NCBI GenBank assembly: GCA_020056225.1
Contig: JAGVIE010000023.1
Span: forward strand, 62,001 to 126,000
Length of the DNA: 64,000 nucleotides
Direction of reading: 5' to 3'
From: Bacteroidota bacterium
Lineage (GTDB): Bacteria; Bacteroidota; Ignavibacteria; UBA10030; SZUA-254
A program made the translations under genes and the position numbers. Positions 27,601-35,261 of this stretch are shown piece after piece; position 1 is the first letter of the stretch; each line of letters starts with the position of its first letter. Under the pieces are notes generated by a model, which did no database searches, was not told the DNA's origin, and saw only the letters and a list, made by a program, of their open reading frames with translations.

Positions 27601-28382
27601 TCGACTCCGTAACTTCCGCTATTATTTCTTCTGTTTTTTCTCCAGTAACCGAAATAAACAGGCGGTCCCGGACGGTACAACGATTCATTATAACAATATC
27701 CATCAGGATTAACGACCGGAATAAACCACATCTGTCTGTTATCGACAAGATATGTTGCATCGGAATCGGTTCCATAATTCTGGAGTAACCACCACATGTA
27801 ATATATTACAGTCATCATTCCTTCGGGTTCGCGCGCATGATGCAGTGCGGTATAAAGCGCTTCCGGTTCATTATCTTCTGCGACGCTTGGATTATCAGAT
27901 ATTTTTACAGTCCAAATTGCTCGTCCCTCATGTGTGTGTCCAATACTATCCCGCGTTGTGATTAAGTTGGGGAAGAGAATTCTCATTGAGTCGAGTTGTT
28001 TGAGAACTTCGCTATAGGTATAAAATCCTGACATACTTCCGGAACCAAATCCAAGTGCGTCAACTGGACCTGAGATATAGCCCGCCTCTGATTGAAGACT
28101 AATATCATCCTTAATTACCTCGTATTGAATACCGTCAGTAGTCAGTCTCTGACGTTCAAGTAGATTTGTCGTGAATTCCATCCAGCCGCCTATCTTCCCG
28201 CGTGAACCTTCGAAATCGATTCCTGTTTTCCAGATGCGGTCGAGTGTTGTTCGATCAGGAACCAACACTTTAATCTGAGAATACTGCTCAACTGATTCAG
28301 CAATCAGAATTGCAGGCATTAGTAAAATAATAAAACAGATCGTAGATAGTTTCACGTCAGAGGGCTTGGATGTTGGTTTCAT
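24693..28382 (-). CDS. Secreted M14 zinc carboxypeptidase with T9SS sorting domain
   Basis: 1229 residues with an N-terminal signal sequence. The M14 catalytic domain spans about residues 110-420: HHAREPEG near 180 (zinc His and Glu), VVNPDGYCYNE, GVDLNRNYG, the third zinc His in NYHTYGNYLIFPWG, and the general-base Glu in MTPEVGTSGFWPP. After it come a CARDB-like domain, a MAM/jelly-roll-like domain (FCTLKFWTKWAIEP ... GWYLDDIRI) and the same GWSMVSVPM/GWSMIGGL modules seen in the neighbouring giant protein. It ends in a type A sorting domain (NYPNPFNPSTTIQFDLP). It is probably a surface or released exopeptidase for peptide scavenging. The next gene follows after 20 bases. Confidence 0.92.
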   Translation of the reverse strand: MKPTSKPSDVKLSTICFIILLMPAILIAESVEQYSQIKVLVPDRTTLDRIWKTGIDFEGSRGKIGGWMEFTTNLLERQRLTTDGIQYEVIKDDISLQSEAGYISGPVDALGFGSGSMSGFYTYSEVLKQLDSMRILFPNLITTRDSIGHTHEGRAIWTVKISDNPSVAEDNEPEALYTALHHAREPEGMMTVIYYMWWLLQNYGTDSDATYLVDNRQMWFIPVVNPDGYCYNESLYRPGPPVYFGYWRKNRRNNSGSYGVDLNRNYGTYEMWNGPNGGSSTNPGDDTYRGPSPFSEPETFAIDEFMWSHNIQTCLNYHTYGNYLIFPWGYLTTETDDSLNFREFAFDMVSENRYTTGTDQQTVNYSTRGNSDDYMYSGTMTKTYAMTPEVGTSGFWPPTNEILPLAIKNLSANKYLSYVSGQYTILKRIEIKDPDNDGQLTSGEEFTLSTTIRNKGLKDAENLTVAVSSSLPGIAFSINSVTLSSMLARSDSTVNFSGMVKPDCPMTSAINFYFTFTSTDGYFHRDTASTIIGSPITLIDDSANAGTGNWNIEGTWGITSTSHTPPYSFTDSPSGYYSGSAYNFLTLSNSLDLTNYDFCTLKFWTKWAIEPTTDFAKIEVSTNNGSTWKSLRSKLSRTGSGYGIQYSGTWGYDGYTPGLDWVEQEIDLSQFSDQLISLRFSLISDGSDNRDGWYLDDIRITAYRPALPILRLSDNGAGIDSLIFGELTHCTDGIDSLLGERELHLKPSPGTFDARWRISETYGTILDLRDTLSMDNSSNLYIAEFQPGPDGYPFTLKWNPQSFSRGGWHMRDGTTHGTLLNINMLADTGVIIANDAINCIEITHTMLDTIVFPILSGWSMVSVPMMTDNRTKSQLYANAVSDAFAYEGSYVAKDTLEYGKSYWIKYSNADTIQYAGTPITHDTIQLPTGWSMIGGLGCPTLVSQMQCDPPPCRLFGYNGSYYEPELFTPGEGFWIKGPRNLIISCIKPSEALEYKINSNEILQLFNTITISDNSGRSTKLYFGLDNDGNVSLTDYELPPVPPEGSFDVRFASQRMLELFPLQTNKTLDATILIQSSSYPIKVDWNVHNTGTEQFELTDANGHIGIQSIVNEGSMLISNPDVKSVTLKKITTEFIPVKFSLFRNYPNPFNPSTTIQFDLPARSVITLNVFNVVGQQVESLISNQAYAGGRYYFNFDGSKHSSGVYFYRLIAQPLNGNPIVQLMDKMLLVK

Positions 28383-28481
28383 GAATTAACTCTAATATAG
28401 AGATTGTCTAATTGAACTTCAAGAGTATAAGATTGAATACTCCTATATTGCCGTTTTTACTTAAAATTACAGGGGAATAAC

Positions 28482-28508
28482 AAAAAAGTCGGTTCATCAC
28501 CGACCTTT
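28482..28508 (-). terminator. Rho-independent terminator after the SUF/SOD operon
   Basis: Stem GTCGGT (28488-28493) pairs with ACCGAC (28499-28504) around TCATC. On the minus strand it is followed by six T residues. It lies downstream of the superoxide dismutase stop and should end the rrf2-suf-sod transcript. Confidence 0.8.
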
Positions 28509-28533
28509 TGCCGACCACTATAGATAATTATTA

Positions 28534-29277
28534 CTACTGATGGCCCATTACGAATTTTTTATAGCGTTGGTTGATTCGTTCCCAATGCAAATTCGTAAAG
28601 TAATTGTCGATGTATGCGGCTCGTTTCGCACCATCCTTGTGATAGTATGCATGTTCGAAAACGTCGAGTGAGATGAGCGGAACTCCACCCCAGATTGCGC
28701 CGTACTGATGCTCATCGACAAGAACGTTGAGTAAACGGCCTGAGTACAAGCGATCGAAAACAAGTAAGCCCCAGCCGCTTAACTTAGCAGAGACCGCTGT
28801 AGCTTTGAAATCTTCCTTCCATTTATCGAACGATCCGAATTCTTTCTCAATCGCCGCTAGAATATCCGGTCCTTTTTTAGGATCACCATCACCGCCTAAT
28901 ACTTCCCAATATACATCGTGAAGCAATGCGCCTGAGTGATTCCAGGTAAAACGGCGTTTCAATTCACCGACCTCGCTGTAGTTACCGTTTGCCTTAGAGC
29001 GATCTGCCGTTTCCAATCCTTTCTCGATTGTGTTCAGGGCAGTAACGTAACCTTTGTGGTGTGTGTTATAATGCCAATCCGTAGTCTCAATAGAAACAAC
29101 ATTTTTTAATAGTGACTTAGCTTCATCATCAGAGTACGGACGCGGTTTGAATTTCCATTCGTATGACATATATATTCCTTCCTTTATTGTTTGTTGTTGT
29201 TTGAAAAATAAATTCTTATCTGCTAAGGATATCATTCCACCGAGTATTGATGCCTTTATAAATTTGCGGCGTTTCAT
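28534..29277 (-). CDS. Fe/Mn superoxide dismutase with an optional Tat-like leader
   Basis: 247 residues. The core (from residue 37, MSYEWKFKPRPYSDDEAKSLL) is an iron/manganese superoxide dismutase: metal-ligand His in THHKGYV, the second His in FTWNHSGALLHD, and Asp and His in ISLDVFEHAYY. The first 36 residues contain MKRRKFIKASILGG, a twin-arginine-like leader. The internal Met37 (29169) is preceded by an excellent Shine-Dalgarno (GGAAGGAA, six-base spacing), whereas the first ATG has none. Two products, one exported and one cytosolic, are therefore possible. Being last in the SUF operon fits a role in protecting Fe-S assembly from superoxide. Confidence 0.9.
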   Translation of the reverse strand: MKRRKFIKASILGGMISLADKNLFFKQQQTIKEGIYMSYEWKFKPRPYSDDEAKSLLKNVVSIETTDWHYNTHHKGYVTALNTIEKGLETADRSKANGNYSEVGELKRRFTWNHSGALLHDVYWEVLGGDGDPKKGPDILAAIEKEFGSFDKWKEDFKATAVSAKLSGWGLLVFDRLYSGRLLNVLVDEHQYGAIWGGVPLISLDVFEHAYYHKDGAKRAAYIDNYFTNLHWERINQRYKKFVMGHQ

Positions 29278-29291
29278 TTGATCTTGTAATG

Positions 29292-29627
29292 TTACATAAA
29301 ACCAAGTTCTAATTTAGCGGCTTCAGTCATTCTGCTCGGATCCCAAGGCGGATCCCAAACAACTTTTACATGTGCAGCGGCTACCCCGGAAACAGTTTGG
29401 ATTTTCTGTTCAATCTCTCCCGGAAGTGATTGAATTGCCGGGCATGACGGAGATGTCAATGTCATCTTTACTGTTACTTCGCCTTGGTCGTTAATATCGA
29501 TATTGTACACAAGTCCGAGTTCGTAAACATTCACCGGGATTTCAGGATCGTAACAGGTTCTGAGTGCTTCGACAACCTGAGCCTCCATTACGGTTTTTTC
29601 AATCGAACTTAATATTTTGTTTTCCAT
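29292..29627 (-). CDS. sufT: SufT-like MIP18/DUF59 Fe-S maturation factor
   Basis: 111 residues. The DUF59 signature is present: LRTCYDPEIPVNVYELGLVYNIDI and TLTSPSCPAIQSLPGEIEQKI, with the reactive Cys in SPSCPA, and a C-terminal VWDPPWDPSRMTEAAKLELGF that is typical of SufT proteins. It helps mature Fe-S proteins. It is translated just after sufU (3-base gap). Confidence 0.88.
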   Translation of the reverse strand: MENKILSSIEKTVMEAQVVEALRTCYDPEIPVNVYELGLVYNIDINDQGEVTVKMTLTSPSCPAIQSLPGEIEQKIQTVSGVAAAHVKVVWDPPWDPSRMTEAAKLELGFM

Positions 29628-29630
29628 TTG

Positions 29631-30083
29631 CTATTCTGTTGATACGCGAAATTCTTTTGATGTCAGCGCTGAATGTAATGTATGCCATGCGAGCGTAGCG
29701 CATTTTACCCGAGCCGGATATTCCGACACGCCTGAGAAGGCGGCAAGTTTTCCGAATGTTTCAAAATCTTCGAGCGGGTCAGCTTCGCCTTTTACCAGTG
29801 AATGAAATTTCTTAAAAAGTTTTTCAGCCTCTTCGATTGTTTTTCCTTTTACTGCCGCGCTCATAACCGATGCCGATGCTTTAGAGATTGCGCATCCCGC
29901 GCCATCGAAGCTGATATCGACAATTATACCTTTATCGATTTTTACAAAAAGTGTAAAATGATCTCCGCAAAGCGGGTTATAGCCGTCGATTTTCCTGTCC
30001 GCATCTTCCATACGTCGATAGTTGCGCGGACTTTTGTTATGGTCGAGTATGACCTCTTGATATAATTCTCGCAGAGCTGTCAT
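29631..30083 (-). CDS. sufU: SufU zinc-dependent sulfurtransferase/scaffold
   Basis: 150 residues. Three conserved Cys are present: NPLCGDHF, GAGCAISKASASVM and VKCATLAWHTL, with the Asp in CGD, as in SufU. The 20-residue insertion typical of SufU rather than IscU is present between the second and third Cys. It accepts sulfur from the cysteine desulfurase SufS encoded directly upstream; the sufS stop and sufU start overlap by one base (TAATG). Confidence 0.92.
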   Translation of the reverse strand: MTALRELYQEVILDHNKSPRNYRRMEDADRKIDGYNPLCGDHFTLFVKIDKGIIVDISFDGAGCAISKASASVMSAAVKGKTIEEAEKLFKKFHSLVKGEADPLEDFETFGKLAAFSGVSEYPARVKCATLAWHTLHSALTSKEFRVSTE

Positions 30084-31345
30084 TAACTAAACACCTCGAT
30101 GACTCTATAAATTCCTTTGATGAGTGCATCGACCTCTTCTTTAGTGTTGTACATCGCAAACGATGCCCGTGCTGTTGCGGGTACTTCGAAACACTTCATT
30201 AGCGGTTGTGCACAGTGATGTCCGGTGCGGATCGCGATCCCGTCATCATCCAGTATCGTCCCAATATCGTGAGGATGAATATTTTCGATAACGAATGATA
30301 TTACGCTCGATTTTTCTTTAGCTGTTCCAATCAGTCTCAAGCCTCTGATGCCCAGTAATTTTTGGGTCGCATATTCCAATATATCATGCTCGTGCTTCAA
30401 TACAGCATCGAAATCGATTTGGCTGATGTAATCGATCGTTGCACCCATTCCAACACCGCCGACTATGTTCGGAGTTCCCGCTTCGAACTTATGCGGAAGG
30501 TCGTTATAAATAGTTTTTTCGAATGAAACTGATTTGATCATATCGCCGCCGCTTTGGTAAGGAGGCATCGCTTCGAGAAGAGTTTCTTTTCCGAATAGAA
30601 CTCCAACCCCGGTAGGTCCATACATCTTGTGACCTGAGAATGCATAAAAATCACAGTCAAGCTCCTGTACATCAACTTTTAAATGCTGAATTGCCTGAGC
30701 GCCATCTATTAGAACCGGCACTCCGAATTGGTGCGCGATGTCAACCATCCGTTTAACAGGATTGATTGTTCCGAGGACGTTGGAAACGTGAACGACTGCT
30801 GCCATTTTTGTCCGGCTATTGAACATTTTTTCGTATTTATAAATGAACAACTCGCCTTTATCGTTAATCGGTATAATCCGTAACACGATTCCTTTTTCAT
30901 CGCGAAGAATTTGCCAGGGCACAATATTAGAATGATGTTCCATGGCTGAAATGATAACCTCATCGCCTTCCTTAAAATTAAATCTTCCGTAACTTTGAGC
31001 GACCAAGTTTATTGCTTCTGTTGTACCCCGGACAAAAATTATTTCATGTGCGTGCGCGGCATTGATGTGCTTTTGAATTTTGATTCTTCCGGCTTCATAC
31101 GATTGTGTAGCCTTATCACTTAGGAAGTGAACGCCTCTGTGAATGTTTGAATTTTCCTCGGTATAGTATCTGGTCATCGCATCTATCACCGACTGCGGTT
31201 TTTGACTTGTTGCTGCGTTATCCAGATAGATGAGCGGTTTTTCGTTTACCATTTGCCTGAGGATTGGGAAATCTTCTCTGATATTATCAACATCGAATGA
31301 TCTCTTGATGATGCCGGTCTGGTCTATGTCTGGTGCAGGTTTCAT
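30083..31345 (-). CDS. sufS: Cysteine desulfurase SufS (group II)
   Basis: 420 residues. Pyridoxal phosphate-binding Lys in FSGHKMYGPTGVGVLFG, with the group II active-site Cys in RTGHHCAQPLMK. The N-terminal DNAATSQKPQSVIDAM is also diagnostic. It removes sulfur from cysteine for the SufBCD scaffold, using SufU as acceptor. Its start abuts the sufD stop. It is the second cysteine desulfurase in this operon: an IscS/NifS-type enzyme is encoded at 35262-36455. Confidence 0.95.
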   Translation of the reverse strand: MKPAPDIDQTGIIKRSFDVDNIREDFPILRQMVNEKPLIYLDNAATSQKPQSVIDAMTRYYTEENSNIHRGVHFLSDKATQSYEAGRIKIQKHINAAHAHEIIFVRGTTEAINLVAQSYGRFNFKEGDEVIISAMEHHSNIVPWQILRDEKGIVLRIIPINDKGELFIYKYEKMFNSRTKMAAVVHVSNVLGTINPVKRMVDIAHQFGVPVLIDGAQAIQHLKVDVQELDCDFYAFSGHKMYGPTGVGVLFGKETLLEAMPPYQSGGDMIKSVSFEKTIYNDLPHKFEAGTPNIVGGVGMGATIDYISQIDFDAVLKHEHDILEYATQKLLGIRGLRLIGTAKEKSSVISFVIENIHPHDIGTILDDDGIAIRTGHHCAQPLMKCFEVPATARASFAMYNTKEEVDALIKGIYRVIEVFS

Positions 31346-32707
31346 TTATATGTTTTCTAATAGTCGCCCTTGTTTGAGCCGTGTGTATAAAATTCGATTC
31401 GTGAATTCCCGGATCGGTTCAATCGAGATTCTATTTATTACATCATTGGCAAACGCGTATGTTAGAATATCTCTCGCGATAGATTCCTCGATACCGCGGG
31501 ATCGTAAATAAAAAATGGCATCGGCATCGAGGTACCCGATAGTTGCACCATGTGTGCATTTAACATCATCGGCAAAGATTTCAAGTTGCGGCTTTGCGTT
31601 CATAGTCGCATTGTCTGAAAGGAGAAGCGTTTTGTTTGTTTGCTTGGCATCGGTTTTTTGGGCATCCTGTCTGACAAATATTTTACCGTTAAACACACCC
31701 TTTGATTTCCCGTCGAGTATTGCCTTGTATAACTCGTGGCTTGCGCAATTAGGTTTCGCATGATCGATGGCAGTATGATTGTCGATCAATTGCTCACCTG
31801 TGGCAAGCGATAATCCATTCAGCGAACTTTCAATGTATTCCCCGTCGAGCGTAACAAAAATACTATTGCGCGCAACCGCACCGCCGATCATAATAGTATT
31901 TGAGGTTAAATTACTGCCCGATTGCTGATGGATGTATGTTGAACCTATATGGTATGACTTCGAGCTTTCTGTTTGTAACTTTGTATGTGAGACCACAGCT
32001 TTGTCAGCAACAACTAGTTCTGTTACGGCATTAGTGAAATATGTATTTTCGGCGAGGCTTATATAATGCTCAACTACCGATACACGGCTATTTTCCCCGA
32101 CAATAATAAGCGTCCTTGGATGTATTGCAAATGGAGAGTCGATTTCAGTTGATATGTAAACAACATATATCGGATCATTTATTACAGTATTTGCCGGAAT
32201 AAGAACAACAGCTCCATCATCAACGAAACCCGTGTTCAATGCAGTGAATGTGCTTTGTTTAAACGATGCATATTTCCCCAAGGACTGTTCAATAAGATCA
32301 GGTTCTGATTTTAACAAATCACTTAGGTTCCCTATTTTTAATTGCTCTGAATGTATGCTGATATTCGAATGCTGTTCTGAGTAACGGCCGTTTAGGAACA
32401 CGAGGCTTGTTCCACTGATGCTATTTAAGAATACCTTATTCAATTTCTCGTTCGATACATTGACTTTTCCCGGATTAATGAGTTGTGTGAATTTCATTCG
32501 TGCAATCGGTGTGATGTTGGTAAATCGCCACTCTTCATCGTGAGTTGTTGGAAATCCCAGTTCACTGAAATATTCCATTGCTGAACGTCTCATAGAATGG
32601 ATAGGAGATTTCGAATTGCCGTTAAGGTTTTTCTCGAACAGTTCAAAGTCAGTCAAAAAGAATTTTCTATAATCTCCCGCAGGAGCTGCTTGTTCATTCT
32701 TATGCAT
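31346..32707 (-). CDS. sufD: SUF scaffold subunit SufD
   Basis: 453 residues from the ATG at 32707 (MHKNEQAAPAGDYRK). A longer frame adds residues that overlap sufC heavily and is unlikely. The C-terminal SufB/SufD beta-helix core is seen in VFNGKIFVRQDAQKTDAKQ, LLSDNATMNAKPQLEIFADDVKCTHGATIG and FYLRSRGI. It partners with SufB and the ATPase SufC. Its start lies inside the last codons of sufC (8-base overlap). Confidence 0.93.
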   Translation of the reverse strand: MHKNEQAAPAGDYRKFFLTDFELFEKNLNGNSKSPIHSMRRSAMEYFSELGFPTTHDEEWRFTNITPIARMKFTQLINPGKVNVSNEKLNKVFLNSISGTSLVFLNGRYSEQHSNISIHSEQLKIGNLSDLLKSEPDLIEQSLGKYASFKQSTFTALNTGFVDDGAVVLIPANTVINDPIYVVYISTEIDSPFAIHPRTLIIVGENSRVSVVEHYISLAENTYFTNAVTELVVADKAVVSHTKLQTESSKSYHIGSTYIHQQSGSNLTSNTIMIGGAVARNSIFVTLDGEYIESSLNGLSLATGEQLIDNHTAIDHAKPNCASHELYKAILDGKSKGVFNGKIFVRQDAQKTDAKQTNKTLLLSDNATMNAKPQLEIFADDVKCTHGATIGYLDADAIFYLRSRGIEESIARDILTYAFANDVINRISIEPIREFTNRILYTRLKQGRLLENI

Positions 32708-33458
32708 TAACTTCTGTTTCCTCTTTAATCCAGTCGTAACCTTTTTCTTCAAGTTCCAGAGCAAGTTCTTTACCTCCGGATTTTACAATTCGACCCTCTT
32801 TGAGTACATGAACAAACTCGGGGATAATGTAATTTAGAAGGCGCTGGTAGTGAGTCACTACAATTGTGGAATTATCCGCTCGGCGTAATTTATTTACGCC
32901 ATCTGCAACGATTCTGAGAGCATCAATATCAAGGCCCGAATCGGTTTCATCAAGTATAGCGAGTTTGGGTTCAAGAACCGCCATCTGGAAAATTTCATTT
33001 CGTTTTTTCTCGCCGCCTGAAAATCCCTCATTTACAGGACGGTTGAGTAAGTCTTGCTCGATTTCGACCAATTTCATTTTCTTCTTCATGTGTACTAGAA
33101 AATCAACCGCGTCCATCGTGTCCAATCCGTTGTATTTCCTGATAGCATTGAGCGCTGCCTTAAGAAAATATGTATTGCTCACGCCTGGAATTTCTATCGG
33201 ATACTGGAATGCTAAGAATATTCCTTCACGTGCACGATCTTCAGGAGCCATTGTTAAAAGATTTTTTTTGTTGTAAAGAACTTCGCCCTGAGTGACTTGA
33301 TAAGTCTCCCTGCCGGCAAGGACTTGAGCAAGTGTGCTTTTACCCGAACCGTTAGGTCCCATTATGGCGTGCACTTCACCGGCATTTACTTTCAGATTTA
33401 TTCCTCTTAAAATTTCATTCCCGTTTATTGACGCATGTAGATTTTTAATTTCCAACAT
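32700..33458 (-). CDS. sufC: SUF ATPase SufC
   Basis: 252 residues, full length. ABC ATPase motifs: Walker A MGPNGSGKSTLAQ, Q-loop AFQYPIEIPG, signature FSGGEKKRNEIFQ, Walker B LAILDETDSGLDIDAL, and the switch His in VVTHYQR. It drives conformational change of SufBD during cluster assembly and works in the cytosol, not in transport. It lies 29 bases after sufB and overlaps sufD. Confidence 0.96.
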   Translation of the reverse strand: MLEIKNLHASINGNEILRGINLKVNAGEVHAIMGPNGSGKSTLAQVLAGRETYQVTQGEVLYNKKNLLTMAPEDRAREGIFLAFQYPIEIPGVSNTYFLKAALNAIRKYNGLDTMDAVDFLVHMKKKMKLVEIEQDLLNRPVNEGFSGGEKKRNEIFQMAVLEPKLAILDETDSGLDIDALRIVADGVNKLRRADNSTIVVTHYQRLLNYIIPEFVHVLKEGRIVKSGGKELALELEEKGYDWIKEETEVNA

Positions 33459-33487
33459 TTCTTGTTTTATCCTTTTAGATTAATTTA

Positions 33488-34933
33488 CTATCCGACACTT
33501 CCCTCAAGACTGACCCCGAGTAATTTTTGAGCTTCAACTGCAAATTCCATCGGCAATTCGCGAAAGACTTCTTTGCAAAAACCGTTGACGATCAGATTAA
33601 CAGCATCCTCCACCGATAGCCCGCGCTGTTTACAGTAAAAGATTTGGTCTTCGCCTATTTTTGAAGTCGATGCCTCATGCTCAACTTTGGATGATGTATT
33701 TTTCACTTCGATGTATGGAAATGTATGCGCGCCGCATTTGTCACCGAGCAGGAGGGAGTCGCACTGGGAAAAATTTCTAGCATTTGTAGCGCCTTTTTGA
33801 ATTTTTACCAAGCCGCGATAGGAATTCTGTCCAAACTTACCGGATATCCCTTTTGAAACGATTGTGCTTTTTGTATTCTTCCCAATATGGATCATCTTTG
33901 TTCCGGTATCTGCTTGCTGGTAATTAGTTGTAACAGCGACGGAATAGAACTCTCCGACTGAATTATCTCCCTGCAAGATGCAGCTTGGATACTTCCATGT
34001 AATCGCTGATCCGGTCTCAACCTGCGTCCATGAAATTTTTGAATTCGCACCGGCGCATTTACCGCGTTTAGTGACGAAGTTATAAATTCCTCCTTTGCCG
34101 TCCTTGTCTCCGGGATACCAGTTTTGAACCGTTGAATATTTTATCTGCGCGTTACCAAGTGCAAGAAGTTCAACCACTGCCGCGTGTAATTGATTCTCAT
34201 CGCGCATCGGCGCCGTGCATCCTTCGAGGTAACTCACGTAGGCACCGTCTTCAGCTATGATCAAAGTTCTTTCAAATTGTCCGGTCTGTGCGGCATTTAT
34301 TCTAAAATATGTCGATAGTTCCATCGGACATCGCACCCCTTTTGGAATGTAGCAGAAAGAACCATCAGTGAAGACTGCCGAATTTAGAGTTGCAAAAAAA
34401 TTATCGTTGTATGGTACAACTGAGCCAAGATATTTTTTTACAAGATCCGGATGTTCTTGAACTGCCTCTGAAAACGAACAGAAAATAATGCCCGCCTCGG
34501 CAAGTTTCCCTTTGAAAGTTGTTGCAACTGATACACTGTCGAAAACTGCATCCACGGCTACGCCGGCGAATTGTTTTTGTTCTTCCAAAGGTATTCCAAG
34601 TTTTTCGTATGCTTTTATCAGTTCGGGGTCTACTTCATCTATACTTTGAAGCTTCTTTTTTTGCTTCGGCGCAGAATAATAAATAATATCCTGATAATCG
34701 ATCGGTGGATACTTTACATTTTCCCACTTGGGTTCGGTCATAGTCAGCCAATGACGGTATGCTTTCAATCGCCAATCGAGAAGCCATTGCGGCTCTTTCT
34801 TTTTAGCGGAGATAAACCGTATTATATCTTCGTTCAAACCGCGTGGAGCTGTATCAGATTCGATGTCTGTTATGAATCCCCATTTGTATTCGCTGTTTGC
34901 TAATTTTTCAATAGTATCTGGTCTGTCGATCAT
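33488..34933 (-). CDS. sufB: SUF scaffold subunit SufB
   Basis: 481 residues from the ATG at 34933 ([20 protein letters not shown]). This start fits the family; an in-frame start 20 codons upstream is not needed. Core motifs: [39 protein letters not shown] with the conserved Cys, and [16 protein letters not shown]. It builds Fe-S clusters with SufC and SufD. A small unknown gene ends 25 bases before it. Confidence 0.95.
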   Translation of the reverse strand: MIDRPDTIEKLANSEYKWGFITDIESDTAPRGLNEDIIRFISAKKKEPQWLLDWRLKAYRHWLTMTEPKWENVKYPPIDYQDIIYYSAPKQKKKLQSIDEVDPELIKAYEKLGIPLEEQKQFAGVAVDAVFDSVSVATTFKGKLAEAGIIFCSFSEAVQEHPDLVKKYLGSVVPYNDNFFATLNSAVFTDGSFCYIPKGVRCPMELSTYFRINAAQTGQFERTLIIAEDGAYVSYLEGCTAPMRDENQLHAAVVELLALGNAQIKYSTVQNWYPGDKDGKGGIYNFVTKRGKCAGANSKISWTQVETGSAITWKYPSCILQGDNSVGEFYSVAVTTNYQQADTGTKMIHIGKNTKSTIVSKGISGKFGQNSYRGLVKIQKGATNARNFSQCDSLLLGDKCGAHTFPYIEVKNTSSKVEHEASTSKIGEDQIFYCKQRGLSVEDAVNLIVNGFCKEVFRELPMEFAVEAQKLLGVSLEGSVG

Positions 34934-34958
34934 AAAAATATTAATCTTCTGAAATTTA

Positions 34959-35252
34959 TTACGCCGTTTTCTTATCTTGTCGAGGGAGTGCAAAGTCAGG
35001 GTAATTGACTACCCATGATTGATGATCGATCCGCTTCAAGATTCCATTTGTCTCAAATGCTAAGCTTGTTTCCCTCGCAATAATCTCGGAGAGCTGATAT
35101 GTATTTTTCATATTATGTTCTTTCAGAAAAGCCATGATACCATAATGGAAATCCCTGAAGAAGAAATTTGAATTATGGATAATGGTAAACCTTGACTTCA
35201 AGAATATAAGGAAATCAGTTTTATTGTTCAGTATGAATTCAGTCTCTTTCAT
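34959..35252 (-). CDS. Unknown small protein inside the SUF operon
   Basis: 97 residues ([20 protein letters not shown]). No known motif, no cysteine, no signal peptide. It is predicted to be mixed alpha-beta with aromatic clusters ([18 protein letters not shown]) and a C-terminal [14 protein letters not shown]. It sits between the IscS-type desulfurase (9-base gap) and sufB (25-base gap), so it is almost certainly co-transcribed with Fe-S assembly genes. A winged-helix-like or adaptor role is possible, but I do not recognise the family. Confidence 0.7.
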   Translation of the reverse strand: MKETEFILNNKTDFLIFLKSRFTIIHNSNFFFRDFHYGIMAFLKEHNMKNTYQLSEIIARETSLAFETNGILKRIDHQSWVVNYPDFALPRQDKKTA

Positions 35253-35261
35253 GGAACCTCA

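Noticed and set aside
20302-28382. CRISPR or DNA repeat array in the large secreted genes
   Set aside because: The regular repeats are protein-level (about 43 residues) with variable codons and are not spacer-separated DNA repeats.
34934-34993. Twenty-residue N-terminal extension of SufB
   Set aside because: The added residues are not part of the family and would overlap the end of the upstream gene; the ATG at 34933 fits better.
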